Counted from the stretch's first letter, positions 1-7,178 are shown. The stretch: DNA of 16,998 nt from Schaalia odontolytica (GCA_958415245.1 CATYYP010000007.1:1-16998); one strand, 5' to 3'. The notes: generated by a model not told the origin, from the sequence alone. Program-made: numbers and translations.

Positions 1-30
1 CATCTGTGGTCACCAGCCTAAGATGGAAGA

Positions 31-1335
31 GTGAGCATCGCATCTATTGAACTAGGCACCAAGGGCCGCCGCGTCTACATCGGAAAGCTCGCTGGCACCA
101 GTGTTTTCGACCCTTTGGGCGACCAAGTCGGCAAGATCCACGATGTCGTTGTCATCTTTCGGCTGAAATCCGAAGCCAACGTCATCGGCTTCGTCGTCGA
201 GGTCGGCCCGCGTAAGCGTGTCTTCCTGCCGCTCACTCGAGTGACCGCGATCGAGTCCGGCTCGGTCATTACGACGGGCCTGCTCAACATTCGTTCGTTC
301 ACCCAGCGTCCCATCGAGACGCTCGTGCTCTCCGAGCTCTTCGACCGCGTCGTCACCATGAACGACGGCTCCGGCCAGGTGCGTATCCTCGACGTCGCGA
401 TGCGTCAGCGCCGTCCCAAGGACTGGGTGATCTCCACGCTGCACGTCCAGCGCGTGCGCACGTCCTCCCTCGGTTTCACGCGCAGCGGCGAGACCCTCAC
501 GGTCGACGTGTCCGAGGTGTCGGGCCTGCTCAAGACCGACTCGAACCAGGCGGCAACCGCGCTGCTGCAGTACACGGAGGACATGCGTCCCGCCGACCTG
601 GCTGACTTCATGCACACGCTCCCCCAGGACCGCAAGATGGCGGTCGCCATGCAGCTGACGGATGCGCGCCTCGCCGACGTGCTCGAGGAGCTGGGTAACG
701 ACGACCGTATCGCGATCGTCTCCGCACTGGAAGCCGCCCGAGCCGCCGACGTCCTGGACGTCATGCAGCCCGACGACGCGGCCGACCTCGTCGCCGAGCT
801 GCCCACCGCGAAGGCTCAGTCCCTGCTCGCCCTCATGGAGCCCGAAGAGGCCGAGGACGTGCGTCGACTCATGACCTACGACGAGTCGACCGCGGGTTCG
901 CTCATGACCACCGAGCCCGTCATTTTCGGTCCCAACGCGACCGTCGCACAGATGCTCGCGGCCGTGCGACGCGAGGACATCCCGGCCTCGATCGCGACCG
1001 TCGCCTTCATCGCACGCCCACCCCAGGAGACGCCGACCGGCCAGTACCTGGGCATGGTCCACATCCAGCGCGCGCTGCGCGAGCCCCCACAGACGCTGCT
1101 CGGCACGATCCTGGACCGCGACATCGAATCCGTGGACCCCAACGCGCACATCGCGACCGTCACGCGTCTGCTCGCAACCTACAACCTGACGGTCCTGCCC
1201 GTCGTCGACGAGGACGGGCACCTGCACGGCGCCGTGTCCGTCGACGACGTCCTCGACGAGCTACTGCCCGAGGACTGGCGAGACTTCGACGACGACGTGA
1301 CCGACCGCATGATGGCAAGGAGCATCGATGGCTGA
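31..1335 (+). CDS. Pore-less MgtE-like protein (PRC-barrel, MgtE_N, CBS pair)
   Basis: 434-aa cytosolic protein. Residues about 15-85 and 100-145 look like PRC-barrel-type beta modules. Residues about 175-285 have the superhelical MgtE_N pattern (for example PADLADFMHTLP, DDAADLVAELP) and end in the MgtE linker YDESTAGSLMTTE (284-295). Two CBS motifs follow (about 290-355 and 365-425, with SVDDVLDELLPEDW near the end). The C-terminal five-helix magnesium channel of true MgtE is absent and no membrane segment is visible, so the protein carries only the sensor half. In MgtE these domains bind Mg2+ and gate the pore; here I infer a sensing or scaffolding role. The GTG start lies directly after GGAAGA, too close for a normal ribosome site, while TAAGAT ends 6 nt upstream, suggesting a leaderless mRNA. 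It overlaps the DUF1003 gene by 8 bp. An M. tuberculosis counterpart is probably Rv1232c (from memory). Confidence 0.88.
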   Translation: MSIASIELGTKGRRVYIGKLAGTSVFDPLGDQVGKIHDVVVIFRLKSEANVIGFVVEVGPRKRVFLPLTRVTAIESGSVITTGLLNIRSFTQRPIETLVLSELFDRVVTMNDGSGQVRILDVAMRQRRPKDWVISTLHVQRVRTSSLGFTRSGETLTVDVSEVSGLLKTDSNQAATALLQYTEDMRPADLADFMHTLPQDRKMAVAMQLTDARLADVLEELGNDDRIAIVSALEAARAADVLDVMQPDDAADLVAELPTAKAQSLLALMEPEEAEDVRRLMTYDESTAGSLMTTEPVIFGPNATVAQMLAAVRREDIPASIATVAFIARPPQETPTGQYLGMVHIQRALREPPQTLLGTILDRDIESVDPNAHIATVTRLLATYNLTVLPVVDEDGHLHGAVSVDDVLDELLPEDWRDFDDDVTDRMMARSIDG

Positions 1336-1909
1336 TCGCCTGGATAACCCGATTGACAAGCGTCGGTGGTTCTTCCGCCGCTCGTCAGGCGGCGGCGACG
1401 GCTTCGGCCGCTTCGCCGAGGCCACCGCCCGCTTCATGGGCTCGCCCCGCTTCGTCCTCTACATGACGATCTTCGTCATCGCGTGGATCGGCGCGAACCT
1501 GATGCTCGCCGGCATCAGCGAGGAAGCCGCCTGGGACCCCTACCCCTTCATCCTCCTGAACCTCGCGTTCTCGACCCAGGCCTCGTACTCGGCCCCGCTG
1601 ATTATGCTCGCGCAGAACCGCCAGGACGCCCGCGACCGCGTCGTGGCGGAGCAGGACCGCCTTCGCGCGGAGCGTAACCTCGCCGACACCGAGTACCTCG
1701 CTCGCGAGATCGCAGGCCTGCGCCTGGCGCTCCAGGACGTCGCCACGCGCGACTTCGTGCGCTCCGAGCTGCGCGACATGCTGGAAGACCTGCGTGCGGA
1801 GATCGCCGCAGACGCGGCCAACGCCTCGTCGAACGAGGCGGAGGCTGAGCCCGAGGCCGAGGGCGACGGTGCCTTTCGTCCCCTAGAAGATGGGCACACC
1901 GGCCAGTAG
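1328..1909 (+). CDS. DUF1003 family two-helix membrane protein
   Basis: 193 aa. A basic N-terminus is followed by two hydrophobic segments (about residues 42-61 and 72-95) that form a membrane hairpin. The second runs into LIMLAQNRQDARDR, the conserved DUF1003 signature. Residues about 100-160 are charged and heptad-like (coiled coil), and the tail (about 165-193) is acidic. The family has no established biochemical function. The ATG is preceded by AAGGAG at 5-nt spacing, inside the 3' end of the CBS gene, so translation is probably coupled (8-bp overlap). The fixed pairing with a pore-less MgtE sensor suggests the two may work together at the membrane; this is inference from context. mrp follows after 10 bp, so the three genes probably form one transcript. 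Confidence 0.88.
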   Translation: MADRLDNPIDKRRWFFRRSSGGGDGFGRFAEATARFMGSPRFVLYMTIFVIAWIGANLMLAGISEEAAWDPYPFILLNLAFSTQASYSAPLIMLAQNRQDARDRVVAEQDRLRAERNLADTEYLAREIAGLRLALQDVATRDFVRSELRDMLEDLRAEIAADAANASSNEAEAEPEAEGDGAFRPLEDGHTGQ

Positions 1910-1919
1910 AGTGGAGTCC

Positions 1920-3050
1920 ATGCCAGTCACGCTTGATTCCGTCATGGAGGCTCTCGGCCAGGTCATCGACCCCGAGATCCGCCGCCCCATCACCGACCTC
2001 AACATGGTGACCCCCGACCTGGTCACGATCGACGGTTCCTCCGTCGCCGTCAAGGTCCTGCTCACCACCGCCGGGTGCCCCCTGCGCACCCAGATCACCA
2101 AGGACGTCACCGAGCGCGTAAGCGCCGTCGAGGGCGTCGAGAACGTCTCCGTCGAGATGGGCGTCATGGACGAGGCCCAGAAGAAGGCTCTGCGCGAGAA
2201 GCTCAACGGCGGCCGCCCCGAGCGCGAGATCCCATTCTCCCGCCCCGACTCCCTCACGCGCGTCATCGCCGTCACCTCGGGTAAGGGCGGCGTCGGCAAG
2301 TCCTCCATGACCGCGAACCTGGCCGCCGCGCTGGCCGCGCAGGGCCTCAAGGTCGGCGTCATGGACGCGGACATCTACGGCTTCTCGATCCCGCGCATGC
2401 TCGGCGTGGACCACGACCCGCAGGTCATCGACGGCATGATGATCCCGCCCGTGGGCGCCGGCGGCGTCAAGGTCATCTCGATCGGCATGTTCGTGCCCGA
2501 CGGCCAGGCCGTCATCTGGCGCGGCCCCATGCTCCACCGCGCCCTCCAGCAGTTCCTCGCGGACGTGTTCTGGGGCGACCTGGACGTCCTGCTCATTGAC
2601 ATGCCTCCGGGCACGGGCGACGTCGCGATCTCGATCGCGCAGCTGCTGCCCAACTCGGAGATCCTCGTCGTGACGACCCCGCAGGTCGCGGCCGCCGAGG
2701 TCGCCGAGCGCGCCGGTTCCATCGCCGCCCAGACGAACCAGAAGGTCATCGGCGTCGTCGAAAACATGTCCTTCCTGCCCCAGCCCGACGGCTCGCGCCT
2801 GGAGATCTTTGGCTCGGGCGGCGGCGAGTCCGTCTCGCAGCGCCTGACCGCGCAGCTGGGCTACTCCGTGCCGCTGCTGGCCCAGGTGCCCCTCGACATT
2901 GCGCTGCGTGAGGGCGGCGACCGTGGCGAGCCCGTCGCCGTCGCTTCGGGTCCTGCCGCCGAGGAGCTCACGGCCCTCGCCAAGCAGCTGTCGTCGGCGA
3001 ACCGCGGCCTGGCGGGTCGCCCGCTCGGGGTCTCCCCCATCCAGCACTGA
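1920..3050 (+). CDS. mrp: Mrp/ApbC-type P-loop ATPase, Fe-S cluster carrier
   Basis: 376 aa. The N-terminal MIP18/DUF59 domain (about 1-80) includes VIDPEIRRPITDLNMV and AGCPLR. The MinD/ParA-like ATPase domain has the deviant Walker A SGKGGVGKS (120-128), followed by MDADIYGFSIPRMLG and LIDMPPGTGDVA. Family members bind and hand over Fe-S clusters in the cytosol. The CPxC-type cysteine pair of E. coli Mrp after VVENMSF is absent (FLPQPDGS instead), as I also recall for the mycobacterial homologue. I chose the ATG at 1920 because the N-terminus (MPVTLDSVMEAL) matches the family; an in-frame ATG at 1890 would overlap DUF1003 and add ten residues. TAGAGT ends 7 nt before the start, so an internal leaderless promoter is possible besides operon read-through. 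A strong terminator follows. Confidence 0.93.
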   Translation: MPVTLDSVMEALGQVIDPEIRRPITDLNMVTPDLVTIDGSSVAVKVLLTTAGCPLRTQITKDVTERVSAVEGVENVSVEMGVMDEAQKKALREKLNGGRPEREIPFSRPDSLTRVIAVTSGKGGVGKSSMTANLAAALAAQGLKVGVMDADIYGFSIPRMLGVDHDPQVIDGMMIPPVGAGGVKVISIGMFVPDGQAVIWRGPMLHRALQQFLADVFWGDLDVLLIDMPPGTGDVAISIAQLLPNSEILVVTTPQVAAAEVAERAGSIAAQTNQKVIGVVENMSFLPQPDGSRLEIFGSGGGESVSQRLTAQLGYSVPLLAQVPLDIALREGGDRGEPVAVASGPAAEELTALAKQLSSANRGLAGRPLGVSPIQH

Positions 3051-3065
3051 GCCCACGCGGCTTCG

Positions 3066-3100
3066 CCCCGGCCTCGTCCCCATCGACGAGGCCGGGGTTT
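3066..3100 (+). terminator. Rho-independent terminator after mrp
   Basis: Perfect 13-bp stem: 3066-3078 (CCCCGGCCTCGTC) pairs with 3085-3097, with a 6-nt loop, followed by TTT. It starts 15 nt after the mrp stop. Confidence 0.8.
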
Positions 3101-3113
3101 CGCATGCTTGTTA

Positions 3114-3214
3114 GGTGAGGTTTTCGCGTATTTTCGGAGCGCCAGCGCGCCCTTGCGCATCCTCGCCTGTACCCTGATGCCTGGGGAGGCATCAACGCGC
3201 AGGCGTACCTCACC
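3114..3214 (+). promoter_or_regulatory. Nested inverted repeats upstream of the O-methyltransferase
   Basis: Three nested complementary pairs lie between the mrp terminator and the next gene: GGTGAGGT (3114-3121) with ACCTCACC (3207-3214); CGCCTG (3164-3169) with CAGGCG (3200-3205); and the perfect hairpin TGATGCCT (3175-3182), loop GGGG, AGGCATCA (3187-3194). This could be a structured 5' leader. Alternatively, if TACCCT at 3170-3175 is a -10 box, the inner palindrome could be an operator over the transcription start. No clear -35 is visible. Confidence 0.35.
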
Positions 3215-3245
3215 CAGGCGATCAAACACGAGTGAGGATACGGCG

Positions 3246-3875
3246 ATGGCGGACAAGGCCCAGACGTGGGTGTACACCGAGGACTACGTGGCGGAAAGCG
3301 ACGCGCTGACCGCCGCACGCGCCGTCGCTACCGAAATGGGCGCTTCCCCCGTGTCCGCTGGCACCGGTGCCGCCCTGCGTATGCTGGCGGCCGTCTCCGG
3401 CGCCCGCGCGGTCCTGGAAGTGGGCACGGGCGCGGGTGTGTCCGGCCTGTGGCTGTTGGACGGCATGGCTGCCGACGGAGTCCTCACGACGATCGACTCC
3501 GAGTCTGAGCTGCTGGGCCACGCGCGCCGCAACTTCGCCGCCGCAGGCCTGTCCTCGCATCGCACGCGCCTCATCGCCGGGCGCGCCCTCGACGTGCTGC
3601 CGCGCATGGCAGCTCGCGGCTACGACATGGTCGTCCTGGACGGCGACCTGGAGGAAACCCCTCAGTACCTCGATCACGCGGTGCGTATCCTGCGCCCCGG
3701 CGGAACGATCGCTTTCGTGCACGCCCTGTGGCGCGACCAGGTTGCTGACCCCGCGCGCCGCGACGCGCTCACCGTGGTCGCCCGCGAGGTCGTCAACTAC
3801 CTGCGCGACTCCGATGAGTTCGTGCCCGCGCTGCTGCCCGTCGGCGACGGCCTGGCGGTCGCCGTCAAGCGCTGA
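3246..3875 (+). CDS. Class I SAM-dependent O-methyltransferase
   Basis: 209 aa, close to the usual size of the catechol/caffeoyl-CoA-type O-methyltransferase family. The SAM-binding motif I is VLEVGTGAGVSGLWLL (56-71), followed by LTTIDS (D84 likely contacts the SAM ribose), YDMVVLDGD (metal/acceptor side) and the closing strand LLPVGDGLAVAVKR. It probably transfers a methyl group from S-adenosylmethionine to a hydroxyl; the substrate is unknown. The ATG at 3246 has GAGGA at 8-nt spacing and gives the expected N-terminus; the longer in-frame start at 3108 would run through the inverted repeats and is unlikely. The homologue I recall is M. tuberculosis Rv1220c, beside sigE; no sigE is present here. 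It converges on the DUF3117 gene across a shared terminator. Confidence 0.88.
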   Translation: MADKAQTWVYTEDYVAESDALTAARAVATEMGASPVSAGTGAALRMLAAVSGARAVLEVGTGAGVSGLWLLDGMAADGVLTTIDSESELLGHARRNFAAAGLSSHRTRLIAGRALDVLPRMAARGYDMVVLDGDLEETPQYLDHAVRILRPGGTIAFVHALWRDQVADPARRDALTVVAREVVNYLRDSDEFVPALLPVGDGLAVAVKR

Positions 3876-3892
3876 GCGCCCCCATTCACGTA

Positions 3893-3928
3893 GAAGCGGC
3901 GGAACAGGAGATCCTGTTCCGCCACTTC
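3893..3928. terminator. Bidirectional terminator between converging genes
   Basis: GGCGGAACAGGA (3898-3909) pairs with 3912-3923. The stem extends past one C/A mismatch through GAAG (3893-3896) and CTTC (3925-3928). It sits between the 3' ends of the O-methyltransferase and the DUF3117 gene. Confidence 0.7.
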
Positions 3929-3939
3929 ATCTCTATCTG

Positions 3940-4104
3940 TCAGATGGCCGCTCCGAGAGCTTCGGCGAGTTCCGCCGCCTCCTGCGCGTTCAGCTCAATG
4001 ACGAGCCGCCCGCCCCCTTCGCTGGGAATTCGCATGACGATACCACGCCCTTCGGCGCTGACTTCGAGGGGTCCATCCCCCGTGCGAGGCTTCATTGCTG
4101 CCAT
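3940..4104 (-). CDS. DUF3117 small conserved actinobacterial protein
   Basis: 54 aa, beginning MAAMKPRTGDGPLEV, with EGRGIVMRIP and a GGGRLVIELN stretch, then an Ala/Glu-rich helix (AQEAAELAEALGAAI). This matches the DUF3117 family found across Actinobacteria (the protein I recall is M. tuberculosis Rv1211); its function is unknown. The fold looks like a short beta-sheet capped by a helix, with no cysteines or membrane segment. The start is well supported: AAGGAG (complement of 4112-4117) lies 7 nt before the ATG. The upstream region is unusually AT-rich. Although very short, the family match, the ribosome site and the following terminator make it a real gene. Confidence 0.9.
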   Translation of the reverse strand: MAAMKPRTGDGPLEVSAEGRGIVMRIPSEGGGRLVIELNAQEAAELAEALGAAI

Positions 4105-4296
4105 GAGAGTACTCCTTCTCAGAGTTATGCCCGCGCCTCCTCAGGCGGGGTAACATACCTATTTTACCGGATAAGCGCCATTTTTCCTTAACAGATCGCA
4201 AAAAGTAATCAAAGAAAAATAAGCCAATCGATTAATTAGGCCTGTAATACGTGGAGTTTGACAGCACATAGCACCCGCATAAAGGGTGCGAAACTA
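4105..4296. other. AT-rich intergenic region upstream of DUF3117
   Basis: This 192-bp gap between the DUF3117 start and the LOG stop contains a core (about 4150-4260) far more AT-rich than its surroundings. On the minus strand TAAAAT and TATGTT are -10-like, with no well-placed -35. A small GC hairpin (4131-4150) lies just before the DUF3117 ribosome site. GCACCC (4272-4277) and GGGTGC (4285-4290) form a 6-bp hairpin after the LOG gene, a possible weak terminator. Confidence 0.45.
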
Positions 4297-5022
4297 CTAG
4301 GCACCCGTCGCTAGGCGCACGGCCTCCTCCGGTTCGTCCACGACGCGGAGCAGGTCCACGTCACCGGGCGAGATCATCCCAGCATCGACCATCGAGGAGC
4401 GGATCCAATCGACCAGGCCCGACCAGTAGTCGGTCCCCACGAGGACCACCGGGAAGGAACGGATCTTGCCCGTCTGCACGAGGGTCGCGGACTCGAAGAG
4501 CTCATCCATGGTCCCAAATCCCCCGGGCATCACGATGAAGCCCTGCGAGTACTTGACGAACATGGTCTTACGGGCGAAGAAGTAGCGGAAGTTGACGCCC
4601 AGGTTCACCCACTGGTTCATACCCTGCTCGTGGGGCAGCTCGATCCCCAGGCCGATCGACGTGCCACCGGCCTCCCATGCGCCTCGGTTCGCGGCCTCCA
4701 TCATGCCGGGACCGCCGCCCGTGATGACCGCGTAGCCGCGATCCACGAGGAGCTCGCCGATGCGCTGGGCGCACTCGTAGAGGGGATCGTCGGGGCGGGT
4801 GCGAGCGGAACCGAACACCGAGATGGCGGGGCCGACCTCCGCGAGGGCCTCGAAGCCCTCGACGAACTCGGACTGGATGCGCAGGACCCGCCACGGGTCC
4901 TCGTGCTTCCAGTCCGCGCTCTGGTCGGACTGGAGCAGCGATGCATCCGCAGTCATGCGCGGGATCTGGTCGCCTCGCAGGACGACGGATCCGCGGCGGT
5001 ATGTGTGCGTCGGCTTGGTCAT
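4297..5022 (-). CDS. LOG/TIGR00730 family nucleoside-monophosphate phosphoribohydrolase
   Basis: 241 aa from the ATG at 5022. The Rossmann-like LOG fold carries both family signatures: GGGPGMMEAANRG (102-114) and PGGFGTMDELFE (166-177), where the Arg/Glu-rich site binds the nucleotide. The family hydrolyses AMP-type or cytokinin nucleotides to the base and ribose 5-phosphate; the bacterial substrate is unsettled. An N-terminal extension of about 65 residues, including WRVLRIQSEFVEGF, is typical of the actinobacterial form beside dapE. Start choice: GGGAGG (complement of 5030-5035) lies 7 nt before the ATG at 5022 but only 1 nt before the in-frame ATG at 5028. The latter would overlap the dapE stop as ATGA, so a coupled start there cannot be excluded. 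Likely co-transcribed with dapE. Confidence 0.9.
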   Translation of the reverse strand: MTKPTHTYRRGSVVLRGDQIPRMTADASLLQSDQSADWKHEDPWRVLRIQSEFVEGFEALAEVGPAISVFGSARTRPDDPLYECAQRIGELLVDRGYAVITGGGPGMMEAANRGAWEAGGTSIGLGIELPHEQGMNQWVNLGVNFRYFFARKTMFVKYSQGFIVMPGGFGTMDELFESATLVQTGKIRSFPVVLVGTDYWSGLVDWIRSSMVDAGMISPGDVDLLRVVDEPEEAVRLATGA

Positions 5023-5024
5023 GG

Positions 5025-6206
5025 TCATGCCTCCCTGTGTGGTGCCGGCGTCGGTGCCGGCTGCGCGAGCACGAACGCTCGCAGCGTGTCGTGCACCTTC
5101 ACGATATCGGATACGGGCGTATGTTCGTCGCGCGTGTGCGCCAGCAGCGGGTCGCCCGGCCCGAAGTTCATGGCGGGCACGCCGACCTGGGTGAAGCGCG
5201 CGACGTCGGTCCAGCCTACCTTCGCGCTCAGCTGCAACTCCTCGCCCCGCGAGGCCGCGACCTGGCGGGCGACGGACAGGAAGCGCTGGGCGACGTCAGA
5301 GTTCGCTCCCGGTCTGGCCCCCTCGCACAGGTCATCGACCTCGATCGTGGCGCCCGTCCCCTCGAAGAGCCCGCGCACCCATTCCAGGGCATCGTCCGCG
5401 CGCGTGGAGGGAGCGAAGCGGTAGTTGACGGTCATCGACGCAGCCTCGGGGATCACGTTGTTGGCGATACCGCCCTCGACGCGCACGACCGAGAGGGATT
5501 CGCGGAATTCGAGGCCATCGACGGTGACGATGGGGTTTCCGTAGGCGGCGATACGCTCGATGACGGGAGCCATCGCGTGGATCGCGTTGACGCCCATCCA
5601 CGCGCGCGCCGAGTGCGAGGCGCGCCCCGGGAAGTGCGCGATGACGCGCAGGGTTCCGTTGCAGCCGCCTTCCACGTGGGCAGCGGTCGGCTCGCCCAGC
5701 AGCGCCAGGTCGCCGGCGAGCCACTCGGGGTGGTTGCGCTGGACGCGCCCCAGGCCGTTCAGGTGGGAGGCGACCTCCTCGTGATCGTAGAAGATCCAGG
5801 TGACGTCGGCGCTCAGCGCGGCCTCGTCGCCGGAACGGAGGACAACGCCAACCTCGCACGCGAGCGCGAGCGCCGCCGCGCACCCTCCAAGCATGTCGAC
5901 CGACCCGCGACCCCACAGGACCGTGGCCCCGTCGCGCTCCTCGAAGCGACCGGGGACATTGTCGGCGATGGGGACGGTGTCGAGGTGCCCGGCGAGAACC
6001 ACGCGCTGACCGAGACCGAGCCGGGTCCGCGCGCACACGGCGTCCCCGTCACGCAGGATCTCCAGGGACGGGACCGACCCGAATCCGGCGCCGCGCAGGG
6101 CCGCCTCGACGGCGTCAGCCAGAGGCCCTTCGTCTCCCGACACCGAGGGAATGTCGATCATTTGGCGCGTGAGCTCGACCGGGTCCGTCAGGTTCGTCAG
6201 CTGCAT
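5025..6206 (-). CDS. dapE: Succinyl-diaminopimelate desuccinylase, actinobacterial type
   Basis: 393-aa M20 metallopeptidase. It hydrolyses N-succinyl-LL-diaminopimelate to LL-diaminopimelate and succinate in lysine and peptidoglycan precursor synthesis. Visible metal ligands and motifs: AGHLDTVP (H74, D76), GRGSVDMLGG (D104), FYDHEEVA (E143, E144) and a C-terminal histidine in TRDEHTPVSD. The dimerisation lid contains HSARAWMGVNAIHA. GEPT and GGCNGT match the actinobacterial DapE branch. The start at 6206 is supported by AAGGAGG 4 nt upstream; a longer in-frame start at 6245 would place this ribosome site inside the gene. The LOG gene follows within a few bases. Residues 106-109 read LGGC, so the second conserved Lys/Ser of many relatives is not present, but the metal site is complete. 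Confidence 0.93.
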   Translation of the reverse strand: MQLTNLTDPVELTRQMIDIPSVSGDEGPLADAVEAALRGAGFGSVPSLEILRDGDAVCARTRLGLGQRVVLAGHLDTVPIADNVPGRFEERDGATVLWGRGSVDMLGGCAAALALACEVGVVLRSGDEAALSADVTWIFYDHEEVASHLNGLGRVQRNHPEWLAGDLALLGEPTAAHVEGGCNGTLRVIAHFPGRASHSARAWMGVNAIHAMAPVIERIAAYGNPIVTVDGLEFRESLSVVRVEGGIANNVIPEAASMTVNYRFAPSTRADDALEWVRGLFEGTGATIEVDDLCEGARPGANSDVAQRFLSVARQVAASRGEELQLSAKVGWTDVARFTQVGVPAMNFGPGDPLLAHTRDEHTPVSDIVKVHDTLRAFVLAQPAPTPAPHREA

Positions 6207-6311
6207 GGTTCCTCCTTCATGGATGCCTCCAGGATAGCGGCGCACTCCCCCACCTGCGTCCCTCCACCGTTTCCCGGGAGCGCGCCCCGGCCTCGTTCCT
6301 GATACCCGTTT

Positions 6312-6345
6312 TTGCGCGAACCACCCGAGGTGTTACCCTCAGCAC
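6312..6345 (+). promoter_or_regulatory. Predicted promoter for a leaderless transcript
   Basis: TTGCGC (6312-6317), a 16-bp spacer and TACCCT (6334-6339), ending 6 nt before the ATG at 6346, so transcription would start at or next to the start codon. The only GAGG nearby is 15 nt upstream, too far for a ribosome site. Confidence 0.5.
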
Positions 6346-7119
6346 ATGACACGCTGTGCAAGCCCGTTGCTGTTTGCGGGTATCGCTTCTTTCCTGTCCG
6401 CGCGAACCGGGGGCCGTTTTCGCCTGATTATCGGCTACGAAACCCCTGAGAATCAGGACGCGGCGCGCGATGGCGCGGCGATCATCGAAGCGTCCGGCGG
6501 GCATGCCTTGCTCATGCCGCGTGCGCTCCCCGCTCCCCTGACGGCGTTTTCGGTGCGCATGGTGATGGCGGACGGTGCCGTGTACGTACGCGCGTCGGGT
6601 GAGGCCCTCGTCTACCTGGGTGGGCGCGCGATCGACCGCTCGCGCGAGGGCGCTCTGGCCCCCGAGGCTGAGTTGGCCCTCATCGACGAGGCCGTGGCCG
6701 CGTGCGGCGACGAGGCCTCTCTCCCCCGTTCTCAGGGAGGCTGGGAGTCGGTGGGCGACGGAATGATCGGCGCGTACGTGGACCGCTGCGCCTCGCGCAT
6801 CACCTCCCTGGAGCCTTCTGGCGCACGCGTGGCCTCAGTGTCGGTCGACGAGGCCTCGGGGCTGCTAGCGACCCTACTGGAGCGCATGGGTGTGCCGGTC
6901 GCCGAGGAGGGCGCCGCGCTCTCCCTGAGCGTTTCCACGGACGGGCGCGCCCTGAGCGCCTCGCTGCCCGAGGAGCAGATCCGCGCCGCGCTGGCGAGCG
7001 CACTGAGCACCTCTGCCGCCGCCCCCACCGGCCCGGGCCTGTACTGCGTGGACCCGGCCTTCGTGTTGGACGCGGACGGCCTGTGCGCGGGCGCGGCGCT
7101 GGCTGTGCTGGGAGCCTGA
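6346..7119 (+). CDS. Degenerate phosphohexomutase-like protein, half length
   Basis: 257 aa, no obvious annotation. Residues 28-93 follow the first domain of alpha-D-phosphohexomutases (PgcA/PmmB type). IIGYETPENQDAARDGA resembles the GYDTR strand-helix, LLMPRALPAPLTAFSVR resembles the PTP-x-laFAVR segment, and VYLGGRAI corresponds to the KVYLGGR that follows the active-site loop. The TASHNP loop is reduced to RASGEA: a serine (S84) survives, but His-Asn-Pro and about six residues are lost. Residues 191-203 (LSLSVSTDGRALS) may be a decayed version of the metal loop DGDADR. Domains III and IV are missing; true enzymes have about 450-560 residues. Catalysis looks unlikely, so I infer a regulatory or structural pseudoenzyme, or an unrelated protein sharing part of the fold. 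The reading frame is intact and codon use is native. It converges on the lipoprotein gene. Confidence 0.6.
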   Translation: MTRCASPLLFAGIASFLSARTGGRFRLIIGYETPENQDAARDGAAIIEASGGHALLMPRALPAPLTAFSVRMVMADGAVYVRASGEALVYLGGRAIDRSREGALAPEAELALIDEAVAACGDEASLPRSQGGWESVGDGMIGAYVDRCASRITSLEPSGARVASVSVDEASGLLATLLERMGVPVAEEGAALSLSVSTDGRALSASLPEEQIRAALASALSTSAAAPTGPGLYCVDPAFVLDADGLCAGAALAVLGA

Positions 7120-7131
7120 GACGAAACAGTT

Positions 7132-7159
7132 GTGCCCCGGGGACGCGTCCCCGGGGCAC
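7132..7159. terminator. Bidirectional terminator, 28-bp perfect palindrome
   Basis: GTGCCCCGGGGAC (7132-7144), a 2-nt centre and the complementary arm 7147-7159. AGACG (7119-7123) and CGTCT (7163-7167) extend the symmetry outside. It lies between the converging 3' ends of the phosphohexomutase-like and lipoprotein genes. Confidence 0.75.
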
Positions 7160-7178
7160 TGCCGTCTATACCGTCAGC

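Noticed and set aside
52..1227. Long antisense open frame opposite the MgtE-like gene
   Set aside because: It mirrors the codon bias of the real gene, with low-complexity His/Asp/Gly-rich composition and no family match or ribosome site.
4259..4286. TTGACA on the plus strand followed 16 bp later by TAAAGG, a possible promoter antisense to the LOG gene
   Set aside because: The -10 is poor, it points only into the 3' end of an opposing gene, and the TAAAGG lies within the small hairpin; not enough to call.
4941..6302. 453-aa plus-strand open frame opposite dapE
   Set aside because: Shadow of dapE; no recognisable domain and biased composition.
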